NCBI GenBank assembly: GCA_001898405.1
Contig: MKTW01000020.1
Span: 146,857-210,856 of the forward strand
Direction of reading: 5' to 3'
DNA: 64,000 nt
Source of the DNA: Sphingobacteriales bacterium 44-61
GTDB taxonomy: Bacteria > Bacteroidota > Bacteroidia > Chitinophagales > Chitinophagaceae
A model generated the notes under the pieces. That model was not told the DNA's origin, made no database searches, and worked only from the letters and a program-made list of their open reading frames with translations. The position numbers were made by a program, and so were the translations under genes. Of the stretch, positions 26,704-36,301 are shown in pieces; within the stretch, counting starts at the first letter, position 1, and every line of letters starts with the position of its first letter.

Positions 26704-29700
26704 TTAGAAGTTTATATCAATTCCAAACATGTATGTCTTGGGCATAGGGAAACTTCCACGCTGATAGCCATCAACCAATGGAGTGGCATAAGGGCCTGTG
26801 GTGAATCTTGCTTCAGGATTGATCCCCCTGTAGCCGGAAGCCGAGTGGAAGAAGAGGTTCTGTGCGGAGAAATACACTCTCGCAGAATTGATATGCGCCA
26901 GCTTCGCCACTTTTACCGGCAATGTATAACCAAAGATCACTTCCCTTAAGGCATAGTAAGAAGCATCTTCCACTACATAATCTGTCAGCATCCAGTTAAA
27001 GCCGATCGTTGAATAAGGCGTTTTCCCATCACCCGGGAACATAGGGCTCAGCCAGCGGTTCTTGTTATAGTTCTTATTATAGCGTTTTGTTTCGTTGTAG
27101 TTGGGATCACCATTCACCAATTTACCGCCTTGCACTCCCTGGAACATAAAGCCCAGGTCAAATGCTTTATAACTAAGGGTATTATTAATGCCCCAGGTAA
27201 AAGAAGGATAAGGATTGCCCAATACCACGCGGTCGTCTGCATCAATATCATTATCGCCGTCTGTATCCACCAGTTTCAGGCCGCCGGGCACAAACACATT
27301 GCTCAAAGAGCTTTTCAACCCTTTTGCTTTGGCGTCATTGATATCTGCCTGTGAAAGCCATACGCCATCTGTTTTGTATCCAAAAAACTGAATCAACGGG
27401 TCACCCACCTGATTCATATAGATCTCTGTGCGTTCACCCTGGTTAAGCAGATAAGCTTCTTCCCCTAATTCGGAGATATTGTTTTTGTTATGTGCGATGT
27501 TGCCAGTGGTCGTCCACCTGAAATTCTTGGTCCGGATGTTATTGGAAGTGATCTCAAACTCAATACCCCTGTTGCGCAGGCTGCCGATATTATTCCAGGT
27601 TTGCGGAACACCGATAAATCCCATGGCAGATTGCAGAAGAAGCAGCTTGTCTGTTTTGGATTGATAGACATCTACGGAAAAATTGATCTTGTTATTTAAG
27701 ATAGCCATATCAAGGCCGAGATTATACTGGAACGTTCTTTCCCAGGTGATATCGGGATTGGCCAGCACACTGGTTGAAGGAAGCAGGCCTGTATTGGGAG
27801 CACCTGTTCCGGAGCCAAAAGAATAATTGGCTGAATATAGCAGGTCCAGATAAGGAAAATAAGAAGAGCCTACCCTGTTGTTACCTGTCACACCATAACT
27901 GGCCCTTAATTTCAGATTGCTCAGCCAATCCGCTTTTTGTAAAAATTTCTCTTCAGATGCTACCCAACCCAGGGAAACTGCAGGAAAAGAACCCCATTTT
28001 TTACCTGGTGCAAAATAAGAGCTGCCATCCCAGCGATAGCTGGCAGAAAGCAGATACTTATTTTTGAAGCTATACATCACGCGTCCCAGCCAGGATAATA
28101 AACCGATCTGGTTTCTATTATTATACGTTGCATCTTTTGCCTGATCGATCTGCAAAGCTGTGTTCAGCGTGGTAATATTATCACTGGGATAATCAAGTCC
28201 TGTGATCTGTTCATCTCTGATCATTGTTTTTTGTGCTGTAAAGCCTGCCAGTACGTTGAAAGAATGCTCGCCAAACTGTTTTACATAGTTCAACGTGTTT
28301 TCCGACAAAAGATCAACGAATGTTCTGTTGTTATAAACACCTTTGTTTACATCACCGTCCCTGTTGGAACTTCTTTTGGCAAAATCCAGTGCGTTGGCAT
28401 AGCTGACATACACACTGCCCATGGTCTTGAAGTCCAGTCCGGGCATGAGATTGATCGTAAGATCACCTGAGCTCAGTATGCGGTAATCATTGGAAGTAAT
28501 GCTCCTGGTTTCCATTACCGATTTAGGTGTATTATTCGCTGTATTGAAGGGGTCCAGCGGGGAGTTGTTCACCCACATGGAGCCATCCGGCATCATGCCG
28601 CTGTAAACGCGTCCATTGAAATGGCGTGCCTGTGCAAAATCGCCGGGCCTGATATTTGCCCATGCAGTGGCCTGGTTCACAAATGCTGCTGTGGTTTCAT
28701 CATGATAAACAGGCAGGAAGGATTGGAACCGTACAAAATCAATAAAATTAACAGAAGGACGCTCTCTTTTGATATAGGAAGGATTAATATTGAAAGAGAG
28801 TTTTACTCTTTTGCTTAGGTTGGCATCCAGTTTTGCGCGCAGGTTAAAGCGTTGGTATTCGCTATGGTACATCATGCCCGGATCATCCTGGTAGCCTCCT
28901 GAAAGAAAATATTTCAATGATTTGGAACCACCGGAAACATTTACCTGCAGGTTTTTCACGTTAGCATCGCGCAATGCTTCACGTTGCCAGTCGGTGCCTA
29001 CACCACCTCTCAATTGTTGCTCCACGATGTAAGCGGCCCTTTCATTATTGGCAATGATCTGCGTGCCAGTAGGTGGTGAAATGCTGGGGTCCTGCGCTTT
29101 CAGCGACGCTTCATAAAAAAGAAGATTAGTGTATTCAGTAGTGGTCATCATAGGGTAAAGCTCATACTGCGTTTTGGCACCAGTGGAAAACTTGATTCCA
29201 TATTTCGGCCTGTCTGCCTTACCACTCTTGGTGGTGATAATGATAACCCCGCTGGCACCACGTGAACCATAGATCGCGGCAGAAGCTGCGTCTTTCAACA
29301 CTTCTACTGATTCCACATCAGCCATGTTCACAAAGGCCAGGCCATCGGGAACAGGATGCCCGTCTACCACCACCAATGGACTTGATCCTGCATTGATGGA
29401 GCTTAATCCCCGCACCTGCACTTTTGGGTCGGAGCCTGCTTCCGAACTGATATTCTGTATCTGCACACCGGCTATTTTTCCCTGCAATGCCTGATCGAGA
29501 CGGGAAGCGGGTGTTTCTTCCAGATTATCATTCTTGAACTTGGATACTGCTCCGGTGAGATGTGATTTTTTAGTTGTGCCATAGCCGATCACTACCACTT
29601 CATTCATATCAGTGGGAGCCGCAGCCATGATCACGTCTATTGTTGTTTTACCTTCTATCAGCACTGTTTGGGAAGTAAATCCTACATAAGAAAAAATGAG

Positions 29701-29907
29701 CGTGGACGAGCCCGCAGGAACAGAGATGGAATAGGTACCATCTTCTTTCGAGGTAACGCCGCCCCTTTGCTTGTCGGCCAGGATATTCACCCCAGACAAT
29801 GGTGTACCGGTTTCTTTATTGGTCACTTTCCCGGTGATCACTCTATTTTGTCCGTAAGCAAAGCTGCCGAGCAGCAGCAGCATGAACAGCAGGGATCGAG
29901 ATTTCAT
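26704..29907 (-). CDS. SusC/RagA-family TonB-linked outer-membrane transporter
   Basis: 1067 aa. Signal peptide (MKSRSLLFMLLLLGSFAYGQ), a CarboxypepD-regulatory-like domain (RVITGKVTNKETGTPLSGVNIL), TonB-box/plug region (MNEVVVIGYGTTKKSHLTGAVSK, PLVVVDGHPVPDGLAFVNMADVESVEVLKDAASAAIYGSRGASGVIIITTK), and a 22-strand barrel ending in a strong beta-signal ...GIDINF. It energises uptake of oligosaccharides through TonB with the SusD partner. The gene sits 33 bp downstream of the PF05426-type lyase gene, in the same operon. No STN domain, so it is probably not a transducer for an ECF sigma factor. Confidence 0.96.
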   Translation of the reverse strand: MKSRSLLFMLLLLGSFAYGQNRVITGKVTNKETGTPLSGVNILADKQRGGVTSKEDGTYSISVPAGSSTLIFSYVGFTSQTVLIEGKTTIDVIMAAAPTDMNEVVVIGYGTTKKSHLTGAVSKFKNDNLEETPASRLDQALQGKIAGVQIQNISSEAGSDPKVQVRGLSSINAGSSPLVVVDGHPVPDGLAFVNMADVESVEVLKDAASAAIYGSRGASGVIIITTKSGKADRPKYGIKFSTGAKTQYELYPMMTTTEYTNLLFYEASLKAQDPSISPPTGTQIIANNERAAYIVEQQLRGGVGTDWQREALRDANVKNLQVNVSGGSKSLKYFLSGGYQDDPGMMYHSEYQRFNLRAKLDANLSKRVKLSFNINPSYIKRERPSVNFIDFVRFQSFLPVYHDETTAAFVNQATAWANIRPGDFAQARHFNGRVYSGMMPDGSMWVNNSPLDPFNTANNTPKSVMETRSITSNDYRILSSGDLTINLMPGLDFKTMGSVYVSYANALDFAKRSSNRDGDVNKGVYNNRTFVDLLSENTLNYVKQFGEHSFNVLAGFTAQKTMIRDEQITGLDYPSDNITTLNTALQIDQAKDATYNNRNQIGLLSWLGRVMYSFKNKYLLSASYRWDGSSYFAPGKKWGSFPAVSLGWVASEEKFLQKADWLSNLKLRASYGVTGNNRVGSSYFPYLDLLYSANYSFGSGTGAPNTGLLPSTSVLANPDITWERTFQYNLGLDMAILNNKINFSVDVYQSKTDKLLLLQSAMGFIGVPQTWNNIGSLRNRGIEFEITSNNIRTKNFRWTTTGNIAHNKNNISELGEEAYLLNQGERTEIYMNQVGDPLIQFFGYKTDGVWLSQADINDAKAKGLKSSLSNVFVPGGLKLVDTDGDNDIDADDRVVLGNPYPSFTWGINNTLSYKAFDLGFMFQGVQGGKLVNGDPNYNETKRYNKNYNKNRWLSPMFPGDGKTPYSTIGFNWMLTDYVVEDASYYALREVIFGYTLPVKVAKLAHINSARVYFSAQNLFFHSASGYRGINPEARFTTGPYATPLVDGYQRGSFPMPKTYMFGIDINF

Positions 29908-29939
29908 AATAGCAGTTTAAATATTTACAAATCGTTTAG

Positions 29940-31145
29940 TCAGTATAAAAGATTCAGACGAAGCTTTGGGGCTTTATCTCCGGCCAGGTTCTTCAGGTAC
30001 TGCCGGCAGGATTTGCAGCCCAGGTTTCCAGCGCCGCTGATCAGTAATGGATACGCTTCATCATATTCAAAGGGTTTGATCTGCTGGCCATCCCATTGTT
30101 TTGTTGCTGAGATATAAGGCAGCAATGCATCAAATGCTTTTTTCAGCGATTTCCCCGAAGGACTGGTATAGTTCCACATATCCATGCCCAGCTTTTTGGC
30201 TACCTGTGCGATATTGAAGAACGCTTCCATTACAAAAGAGGTGTAATGCAGGGAGATCGTTCTTTGCATTTCAAGAGGGAACCTTCCTGTATCATCCATC
30301 TGTTTATCCAGCCTGTTCTGTGCGTTTTGCACGATCTTTTTTGCAAGCTCCGTACTGTCGATAAACATGGCCATGGACAAGCGCTGCGCATCATACCAGG
30401 CGCCATGATTATTAGGTGCTTTCATTTCATCCTTTCCATTCTTGCTGGTTTGCATCCAGTGCAGAAAATCGCTGAACCATTTTTTCATTCCCTGCTGATC
30501 GGCCTCTTTCCAGGAGGAAGAGCCCTGCAATAGACCAATACCATCTATCAGCTTAACAAAATGACGTGTATCGATCAAACCCGAACCTCTTCCCGTGTTC
30601 ACACCTTTGATCGACTGCCCATAGTTCAGATTGGGATTCATGCGGGTGGCCGTATCAAGAAACCATACGCGCAGCAAACGGGCTGCATGATCGGCATACA
30701 CTTTATCTTCAGAAAAATAATATGCCAGCGATAAGGTATACACCACTTCGCAAAGCCTGGGCATGTATTCCTTATCCGTATAGTCTTTCACTTCCGGATT
30801 GGTTTGACCATCTTTCCTTATATAGGGAAGCCCACCAGGTTTATCAGGGTCAGGCCAGAAATAAGGAGCCAGGCTCATATAATCATGTTTATCGCCACTT
30901 GGTGGCTGATTTTTTTTCTCCATTACGCTCACGGGGCCAAATTGCAGGGCTTTATCTGCATCTTTCAACAATTGCTTATAGGCAGGCACTACAACAGCAT
31001 TGTTGGCCTTAATACCGGCTTTATTTGACGCAAGTGTTTTTGCATCCAGCACAAACACCTGCGGTTTGCCAGGCTGGCCTTCAGCAAGAGAAGGCAGCCA
31101 GCTTAGTACCACGCAACTGATCGTCAGGAAGATTTGTTTTTTCAT
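29940..31145 (-). CDS. Alginate lyase-type polysaccharide lyase (PF05426; PL5/PL38-like)
   Basis: 401 aa, signal peptide (MKKQIFLTISCVVLSWLPSLAEG). The (alpha/alpha) toroid fold of PF05426 lyases shows in SGDKHDYMSLAPYFWPDPDKPGGLPYIRKDGQTNPE, LRVWFLDTATRMNPNLNYGQSIKG, and the catalytic-type stretch KAPNNHGAWYDAQRLSMAMF (Asn-Asn-His and Tyr). PF05426 contains both alginate lyases and glucuronan lyases (PL38), so the exact polymer is inferred from the neighbouring PL6 and PL17. Periplasmic or surface-located. Operon member between the MBG protein and SusC. Confidence 0.85.
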   Translation of the reverse strand: MKKQIFLTISCVVLSWLPSLAEGQPGKPQVFVLDAKTLASNKAGIKANNAVVVPAYKQLLKDADKALQFGPVSVMEKKNQPPSGDKHDYMSLAPYFWPDPDKPGGLPYIRKDGQTNPEVKDYTDKEYMPRLCEVVYTLSLAYYFSEDKVYADHAARLLRVWFLDTATRMNPNLNYGQSIKGVNTGRGSGLIDTRHFVKLIDGIGLLQGSSSWKEADQQGMKKWFSDFLHWMQTSKNGKDEMKAPNNHGAWYDAQRLSMAMFIDSTELAKKIVQNAQNRLDKQMDDTGRFPLEMQRTISLHYTSFVMEAFFNIAQVAKKLGMDMWNYTSPSGKSLKKAFDALLPYISATKQWDGQQIKPFEYDEAYPLLISGAGNLGCKSCRQYLKNLAGDKAPKLRLNLLY

Positions 31146-31166
31146 TAGGAATTATTTGGTGATACA

Positions 31167-34100
31167 TTATTTTATGATCCTGATCATTTGTTTCAGATTG
31201 ACCCCGCTTCCTCTTACCGTAACGATATAAACACCGGAAGGAACACTGCCAACCATCAGGTCAATGCTGATAAATCCTTTCGGCAGAAACGCATTTCGTC
31301 TTATAAATGGCTTTCCGTTCAGGTCCCATACCTGTATATCGCTTAGTGCCGGAACATTGGAATAGATCCTGGTAGTTAATGTTGTTGAATTGCTCATGTA
31401 GGCATTCAGATAGGGTTTATCTGAGCCGCCCAGCGGCAGAACAGTCAACCGTCCATTGGTATAGGTTATGGTATAATTATTCGAAGCCGCATTAGCTGGC
31501 GTCATTGTGTAATACCCTGCGGATGAAGTGGCAGTAGCTGCAGTATTCACTACAGGAGGTGCGCTGAGACTGGCAGCCGTTTCCCCGTACATAAAACCAG
31601 TGTAAGTGATCGTGAATACAGGATTGGCTTCTCCTTCTACTTTGGAAGTATCTCTCACGCCAATGGTGAGTGCCGCTTTATCTACTGTAAGCGTTTGAGA
31701 TACGGGATCTGCAGGGAAGAAGATGAGGCTTCCTGCCTGTGAGGCCGTGATCACTGTAGTGCCGGCACCTGTAATATGAACGGTATTACCAGTTATGGTA
31801 GCCACATTCGTATTGCTGCTGGCATAGGTAACAGGTATCGTGTTGTTAGTGCTGGTTGCATTGGCCGTAAAATCTGCATTGCCATATTTCTTTAATGGCA
31901 GCGCATTAAATGTCAGGGTTTGCGCCACTTTGGGCTGAACCGTCAGCACACCGTCTTCAAAACTGATATCATAATTCGCAGCCGTGGCACCACTTACTGT
32001 AATAGGATATGTTCCTACAGGCGAAGCAGCCGTAGCAGTGGTCGCTATCTGCACCGGTGTAAGCAATACAGCAGGCGTTTCGTTATAGGCAAATCCGGTA
32101 TAAGTGGCCGTAAGTTCGGGCAGCGGCTCTGCTTCAGGTTTTATCAGGTCATCGGCTTTGATCAGCAAGGAAGCCTTCTGAACAGTAAGTGTATGAGCTA
32201 TGCTTGCAGCAGGATATGATCCGTCGCTTGCCTGCGAAGCCGTGATGATCGTAGTGCCGGCACCGGTAATATGAATATTACCGTTCACAATAGACGCCAC
32301 TGTTGCATCACTGCTGCTGTATTCAATAGGCTGAGTAGTGTTCAGGCTATTGGCTCCGCCATTGAAATCAGCATCCCCGTACACTTTAACTGGCAGTTCA
32401 TTGAACACAAATGGTTCAGCCTGCGGAATAGACCCGACACCGAACACGCCAAAGCTGCTCACTGTAGCTGAAGCTGTATTGCCAGTGTTGTCGCCGCTAT
32501 TGAGCGGAACGCTCCAGATGCTGCCACTATTGGTGATGATGCCGATATCAGTATCCGGCAGCGTGTTGAAAGTAGACCCTTCAAGAGCTGTATTCCACTC
32601 CAATTGCAAAGCTGCATCGCCGCTCCCGCTAAAGCGGTTGATCTGCCAGGATGCATTTACCAGTTTTTGTTTGTCGAAAGCACTCAATGCAGTTCCATTC
32701 ACCAATCCATTACTTGTAATTCCTTCTATCACGGCCACCGTAAATGCACTGGCTGCTACCGGCGTGATGGTGACCGGAAGATAATAACCGGCGCTGCCTA
32801 CAGGAATGATCGTAGTGACAGAAAGATCATCATACTGCACTACACTTTGCTTTCCATCAGTGGCATCTCCGGCTGTAACAATATAGTTGCCTCCGTTAAA
32901 TGCTCCATTGATCGTGGCACCGGTCCGGATACGAAGTGTATCATCAGGCCGTAAGCTCAGTTTATTATTAAGATCAAGGCTAACGAAAATATCAACACCG
33001 CGGTTTACAGTCACCGGTGCATTGATCACCACGGAGCCTGTGCGGATATTTCCATCTTCCTGTGTGGTAGACAATCCGAAAGGATAGCTGGTAGCTGCAT
33101 TGATAATATAATTTGTTCCCGCCTTATATATTTTAGTACCGGTCAATGCCACAGAGCCGTTCGCTTCTTCAAAGCCTGAAGCATTTGCAGTAGCGAGGGT
33201 GGCCGTATCATTGAAAAAGTTGAGTGCCACATTCGTTCCGCTGGTTGTAACAGGATTGGATAGAGTGATTAATGCATTTCCCGAAGAAAAAGAAACAACG
33301 GAAGTATTGTCCGGTATGCCTGCTCCGATTATCGATAAGCCAGCCACACCGGCCACGCCTGTTGCATTGGTTATCTGGAAAGAACCGGCGGTAAGTGTTC
33401 CGGTGAGTCCGGTTACTGTTTCGTTCACACGGGTTGTAAAACTGGCATTGCCTGTCAGTTTGTTCCCTGCAAAATCAAGTTTACCATATACGTTCACGGC
33501 TGCAGTAACACTGATATTCTTTTCAAGCGTAACCATTGCATTGTCTGCCACCAGCAAAGAAGGAACAGAAATAACCCCACTGCCGGCTACGGTTTGTGGT
33601 GTGTTTCCTCCCAGTACCAGGGTATTGGTACTGTTGGCCAGGAAACCAAGATTGCCATCCACGATCAGATTCCCCAATACAGCAGTGTGACCGCTGCTAT
33701 GTGTGGTAAAGCTGCAACCAGATTCTATAGTAAAATCGCCGATCCGGAAAATGGGGCCATCAGCGGTCAGTGTTGCATTGTTCTCAATAAAGAGATTGCC
33801 AAATGATTTGTTGTTGGTAAACGATCCTGTACCATTGGAAGCACGTATATGATAATTGCTGCCTGCTTTAAAATCAATGGCAGAAAAAGTGGAGTTATTG
33901 CCCATTGGGCTGTTGCCACCCGTATAATATAAATGAGCCCCGGATTCAAATACTACTCCGTATGCTACGGCTGCCGGTGTTGTACTTGTTGTACCGAACG
34001 GATAATTGGTAGTATTGGTTGTTACACTGGCACCATTATCAAATACCAGTGCCCCTGCCACCTGGGAAATGATGCGGTGAGCGCCATTTGCCAACACTAC

Positions 34101-34565
34101 CATGCCACTGATACGGCCGGTAGCAGAAGTTGCCAGGGCGAGCACGACCGTGCCATCAGCAGCAGGCATGATGATACTAAGACTCGAACCGCTTTCCACT
34201 ACAAGATCATCACCCGCAGCTCCGCCGTTAACAGTTATGGTACCGGTGCCACCACCGCCAGCCGGACGTTGCAGCACCAGCTTTGCATTGTTAATAAGCT
34301 TGAGCTGGGCAAATGAAGTGGATGTCACGTTTACCGTAACAGTTCCCGTTGCAGGAGTGCTTCCGCCGATATTGGAACCATCGATCACCAGTATATCTGA
34401 AGGGTCTGCAGCAGCACGCGCAGTGCCTGAGCCATCCAGTGAAGTATTCCAGCTCGAATTACCGGTAAAACTGGTTACAGCCGTTCCGCCGACCCAATAA
34501 TAAGTGGTTTGGCTGGAGGCGAATCCGGCAATTAGAAGAAACAGTATTAGTAGACTTTTTCTCAT
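31167..34565 (-). CDS. Large secreted MBG-domain surface protein with T9SS type A sorting signal
   Basis: About 1132 aa: signal peptide (MRKSLLILFLLIAGFASSQ), a beta-helix-like region of repeated short strands (about 30-450), a jelly-roll-like region, then MBG-type repeats (KASLLIKADDLIKPEAEPLPE, NPVFTITYTGFMYGETAASL) alternating with QTLTFNALPLKKYGNADFTA-type units, and a C-terminal sorting domain (VWDLNGKPFIRR...PSGVYIVTVRGSG). It should reach the cell surface by T9SS. No catalytic motif is seen; in the alginate operon it may bind substrate. The ATG at 34592 adds nine residues before the signal peptide; 34565 is preferred. Confidence 0.85.
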   Translation of the reverse strand: MRKSLLILFLLIAGFASSQTTYYWVGGTAVTSFTGNSSWNTSLDGSGTARAAADPSDILVIDGSNIGGSTPATGTVTVNVTSTSFAQLKLINNAKLVLQRPAGGGGTGTITVNGGAAGDDLVVESGSSLSIIMPAADGTVVLALATSATGRISGMVVLANGAHRIISQVAGALVFDNGASVTTNTTNYPFGTTSTTPAAVAYGVVFESGAHLYYTGGNSPMGNNSTFSAIDFKAGSNYHIRASNGTGSFTNNKSFGNLFIENNATLTADGPIFRIGDFTIESGCSFTTHSSGHTAVLGNLIVDGNLGFLANSTNTLVLGGNTPQTVAGSGVISVPSLLVADNAMVTLEKNISVTAAVNVYGKLDFAGNKLTGNASFTTRVNETVTGLTGTLTAGSFQITNATGVAGVAGLSIIGAGIPDNTSVVSFSSGNALITLSNPVTTSGTNVALNFFNDTATLATANASGFEEANGSVALTGTKIYKAGTNYIINAATSYPFGLSTTQEDGNIRTGSVVINAPVTVNRGVDIFVSLDLNNKLSLRPDDTLRIRTGATINGAFNGGNYIVTAGDATDGKQSVVQYDDLSVTTIIPVGSAGYYLPVTITPVAASAFTVAVIEGITSNGLVNGTALSAFDKQKLVNASWQINRFSGSGDAALQLEWNTALEGSTFNTLPDTDIGIITNSGSIWSVPLNSGDNTGNTASATVSSFGVFGVGSIPQAEPFVFNELPVKVYGDADFNGGANSLNTTQPIEYSSSDATVASIVNGNIHITGAGTTIITASQASDGSYPAASIAHTLTVQKASLLIKADDLIKPEAEPLPELTATYTGFAYNETPAVLLTPVQIATTATAASPVGTYPITVSGATAANYDISFEDGVLTVQPKVAQTLTFNALPLKKYGNADFTANATSTNNTIPVTYASSNTNVATITGNTVHITGAGTTVITASQAGSLIFFPADPVSQTLTVDKAALTIGVRDTSKVEGEANPVFTITYTGFMYGETAASLSAPPVVNTAATATSSAGYYTMTPANAASNNYTITYTNGRLTVLPLGGSDKPYLNAYMSNSTTLTTRIYSNVPALSDIQVWDLNGKPFIRRNAFLPKGFISIDLMVGSVPSGVYIVTVRGSGVNLKQMIRIIK

Positions 34566-34607
34566 ATAGCAGCATATTAAAAATGGTAGCAATGGCCGTT
34601 TATATTA

Positions 34608-35900
34608 TTACATGTTGTTCTTTTTAGAGGAAATAAAAATGATACATACCCAGGCAACCGGCACCAGCAATGCCCCCAGCAAAAAGAAAGACGTGTAATT
34701 GGTTTTGGTAAGAACCGGCACCAGCAAGGTGATTATGATCGTACCGATCACAGCAGCCGTTCCGCCCATTCCTGCTACTGTTCCAACATTCTTCCCATGG
34801 AAATAATCCGAAGGCAGGGTTTGCAGATTATTGATCAGGAACTGGAAACCAAATAAAGTAGCACTGATCAATGCGATCGCAATATTTGCATGGTCTTTCA
34901 ACTGATCAAGGGAAATGGCAATAACAGCGAGTGCCGCCAGCATGATCATGCTGCCAACAGTAACAGCTTTTTTTCTTGCGCTGGTTGCCGGTGTGCCCTT
35001 GCGCACCAAAGCGGATGAATAAAAACCGCCAAGTAAACCACCGATTGCTGCAAATACATAAGGCACCCACGCAAATGCGCCGATCTGTTTCAGGTCAAAT
35101 GCAAACTGCTCTTTCAGGAAGGTCGGCAGCCAGGTCACGAACATCCACCATACTGGGTCAATGAAAAACCTTGAGCTGATAATGCCCCAGGTATTTTTGA
35201 ACCTGAGCAATTCTTTCCAGGAATATATTTTCTCTCCGGCAGCAGCTTTCACTGCACCTTTTCCTTCCTTTATATGATCCTGTTCTTCTTTGGTGATCCA
35301 GGGATGTTTATCGGGAGTGGATTTATTAATGATCAGCCAGGGAATAATCCACAATACGCCCAGCACAGCGATACAGGCAAAAGTGACTCTCCATCCAAAT
35401 GCCAGTGAGAGGGCCACAATTACCGGCGCTGCAATAACGGAGCCTGCCGAAGCCGATGCACCGAATATGCCTTGCGCGATCGCTCTCTCTTTTGCAGGAA
35501 ACCATTCTGCATTGCTTTTGGTGGCACCGGGCCAGTTACCGGCTTCACTAAGACCAAGCATTGCCCGGAAAATATTGAAAGAAGTAAGCGATCTTGCCAG
35601 TGCATGCAAAGCAATGGAAATGCTCCATCCGGCAATGGAAACGACCATCCCCATCCTCGTACCAATGGCATCCATCATTTTTCCTGTTACAGTTTGCCCG
35701 ATCGCATAAGCGGCCATAAAGAAGGTGGTGATAATAGCCAGTGCATTCTTGCTGTCTGCATCAGCTATATTGAATTCCTTATAGATATAGGGCCAAAGGA
35801 TATTGATGGCGCTGCGGTCAATATAATTAATGATCGTAGCCATGCCGATCAGTCCAATGATCCACCAGCGCAATCCTTTTATTTTTGTTGTACCAGGCAT
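34608..35900 (-). CDS. MFS transporter, hexuronate-type (ACS family)
   Basis: 430 aa with about 12 transmembrane helices. The ACS/ExuT-like opening GLRWWIIGLIGMATIINYIDRSAINILWP and the motif GKMMDAIGTRMGMVVSI are present, with ALARSLTSFNIFRAMLGLSEAGNWPGATKSNAEWFPAKERAIAQGIF typical of hexuronate and glucarate transporters. In this operon it should import unsaturated uronate or DEH made by the periplasmic lyases. The 43 bp gap to the MBG gene and 18 bp gap to the cupin gene support co-transcription. Confidence 0.9.
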   Translation of the reverse strand: MPGTTKIKGLRWWIIGLIGMATIINYIDRSAINILWPYIYKEFNIADADSKNALAIITTFFMAAYAIGQTVTGKMMDAIGTRMGMVVSIAGWSISIALHALARSLTSFNIFRAMLGLSEAGNWPGATKSNAEWFPAKERAIAQGIFGASASAGSVIAAPVIVALSLAFGWRVTFACIAVLGVLWIIPWLIINKSTPDKHPWITKEEQDHIKEGKGAVKAAAGEKIYSWKELLRFKNTWGIISSRFFIDPVWWMFVTWLPTFLKEQFAFDLKQIGAFAWVPYVFAAIGGLLGGFYSSALVRKGTPATSARKKAVTVGSMIMLAALAVIAISLDQLKDHANIAIALISATLFGFQFLINNLQTLPSDYFHGKNVGTVAGMGGTAAVIGTIIITLLVPVLTKTNYTSFFLLGALLVPVAWVCIIFISSKKNNM

Positions 35901-35917
35901 CAGATTGTTCTATCCGT

Positions 35918-36271
35918 TTATTTAATAAAATCTTCCCGCATGGGGCTGAACACATCGATTAACACACCTCCCTCAAGGCATACACAACCATGCATCACAT
36001 TCGGAGGTATATAATAAGCATCTCCTGCACGAAGTTTTCTTTTTTCCTCCCCGATCTCCACTTCAAACACGCCGCTTTCCACATGTGTGATCTGCGAATG
36101 ATAATGCTGATGCAGAACACCAATACCATTTTTCTGAAATTCCACTTTCACCAGCATCAGTTTGTTATCCCAGCTCATGATCTTTCTTCTTACTCCGTCT
36201 CCCACGTTTTCCCAGGGCACATCTTTATCCGATATAAATATCTTCATAGCATCGGTCGTTGACATATTCAT
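35918..36271 (-). CDS. kdgF: KdgF-like cupin (unsaturated uronate ring-opening)
   Basis: A 117 aa single cupin domain. Metal-binding motif HQHYHSQITHVESGVFEVEIGEEKRKLRAGDAYYIPPNVMHG (cut here by position: His at about 63, 65 and 69 with a final His about 102) is the KdgF layout. KdgF converts 4,5-unsaturated monouronates into the linear ketonised form (DEH), the step after PL17. The gene lies between the MFS transporter and the PL17 lyase, as in known alginate loci. A generic cupin of other function is a less likely alternative. Confidence 0.85.
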   Translation of the reverse strand: MNMSTTDAMKIFISDKDVPWENVGDGVRRKIMSWDNKLMLVKVEFQKNGIGVLHQHYHSQITHVESGVFEVEIGEEKRKLRAGDAYYIPPNVMHGCVCLEGGVLIDVFSPMREDFIK

Positions 36272-36301
36272 TAGTTTAGTGAATAAATAATTGCAGCAGG
36301 C

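Noticed and set aside
33199..33690. 163-residue ORF opposite the MBG protein gene
   Set aside because: Shadow of repeated MBG-type coding sequence on the other strand; low-complexity translation.
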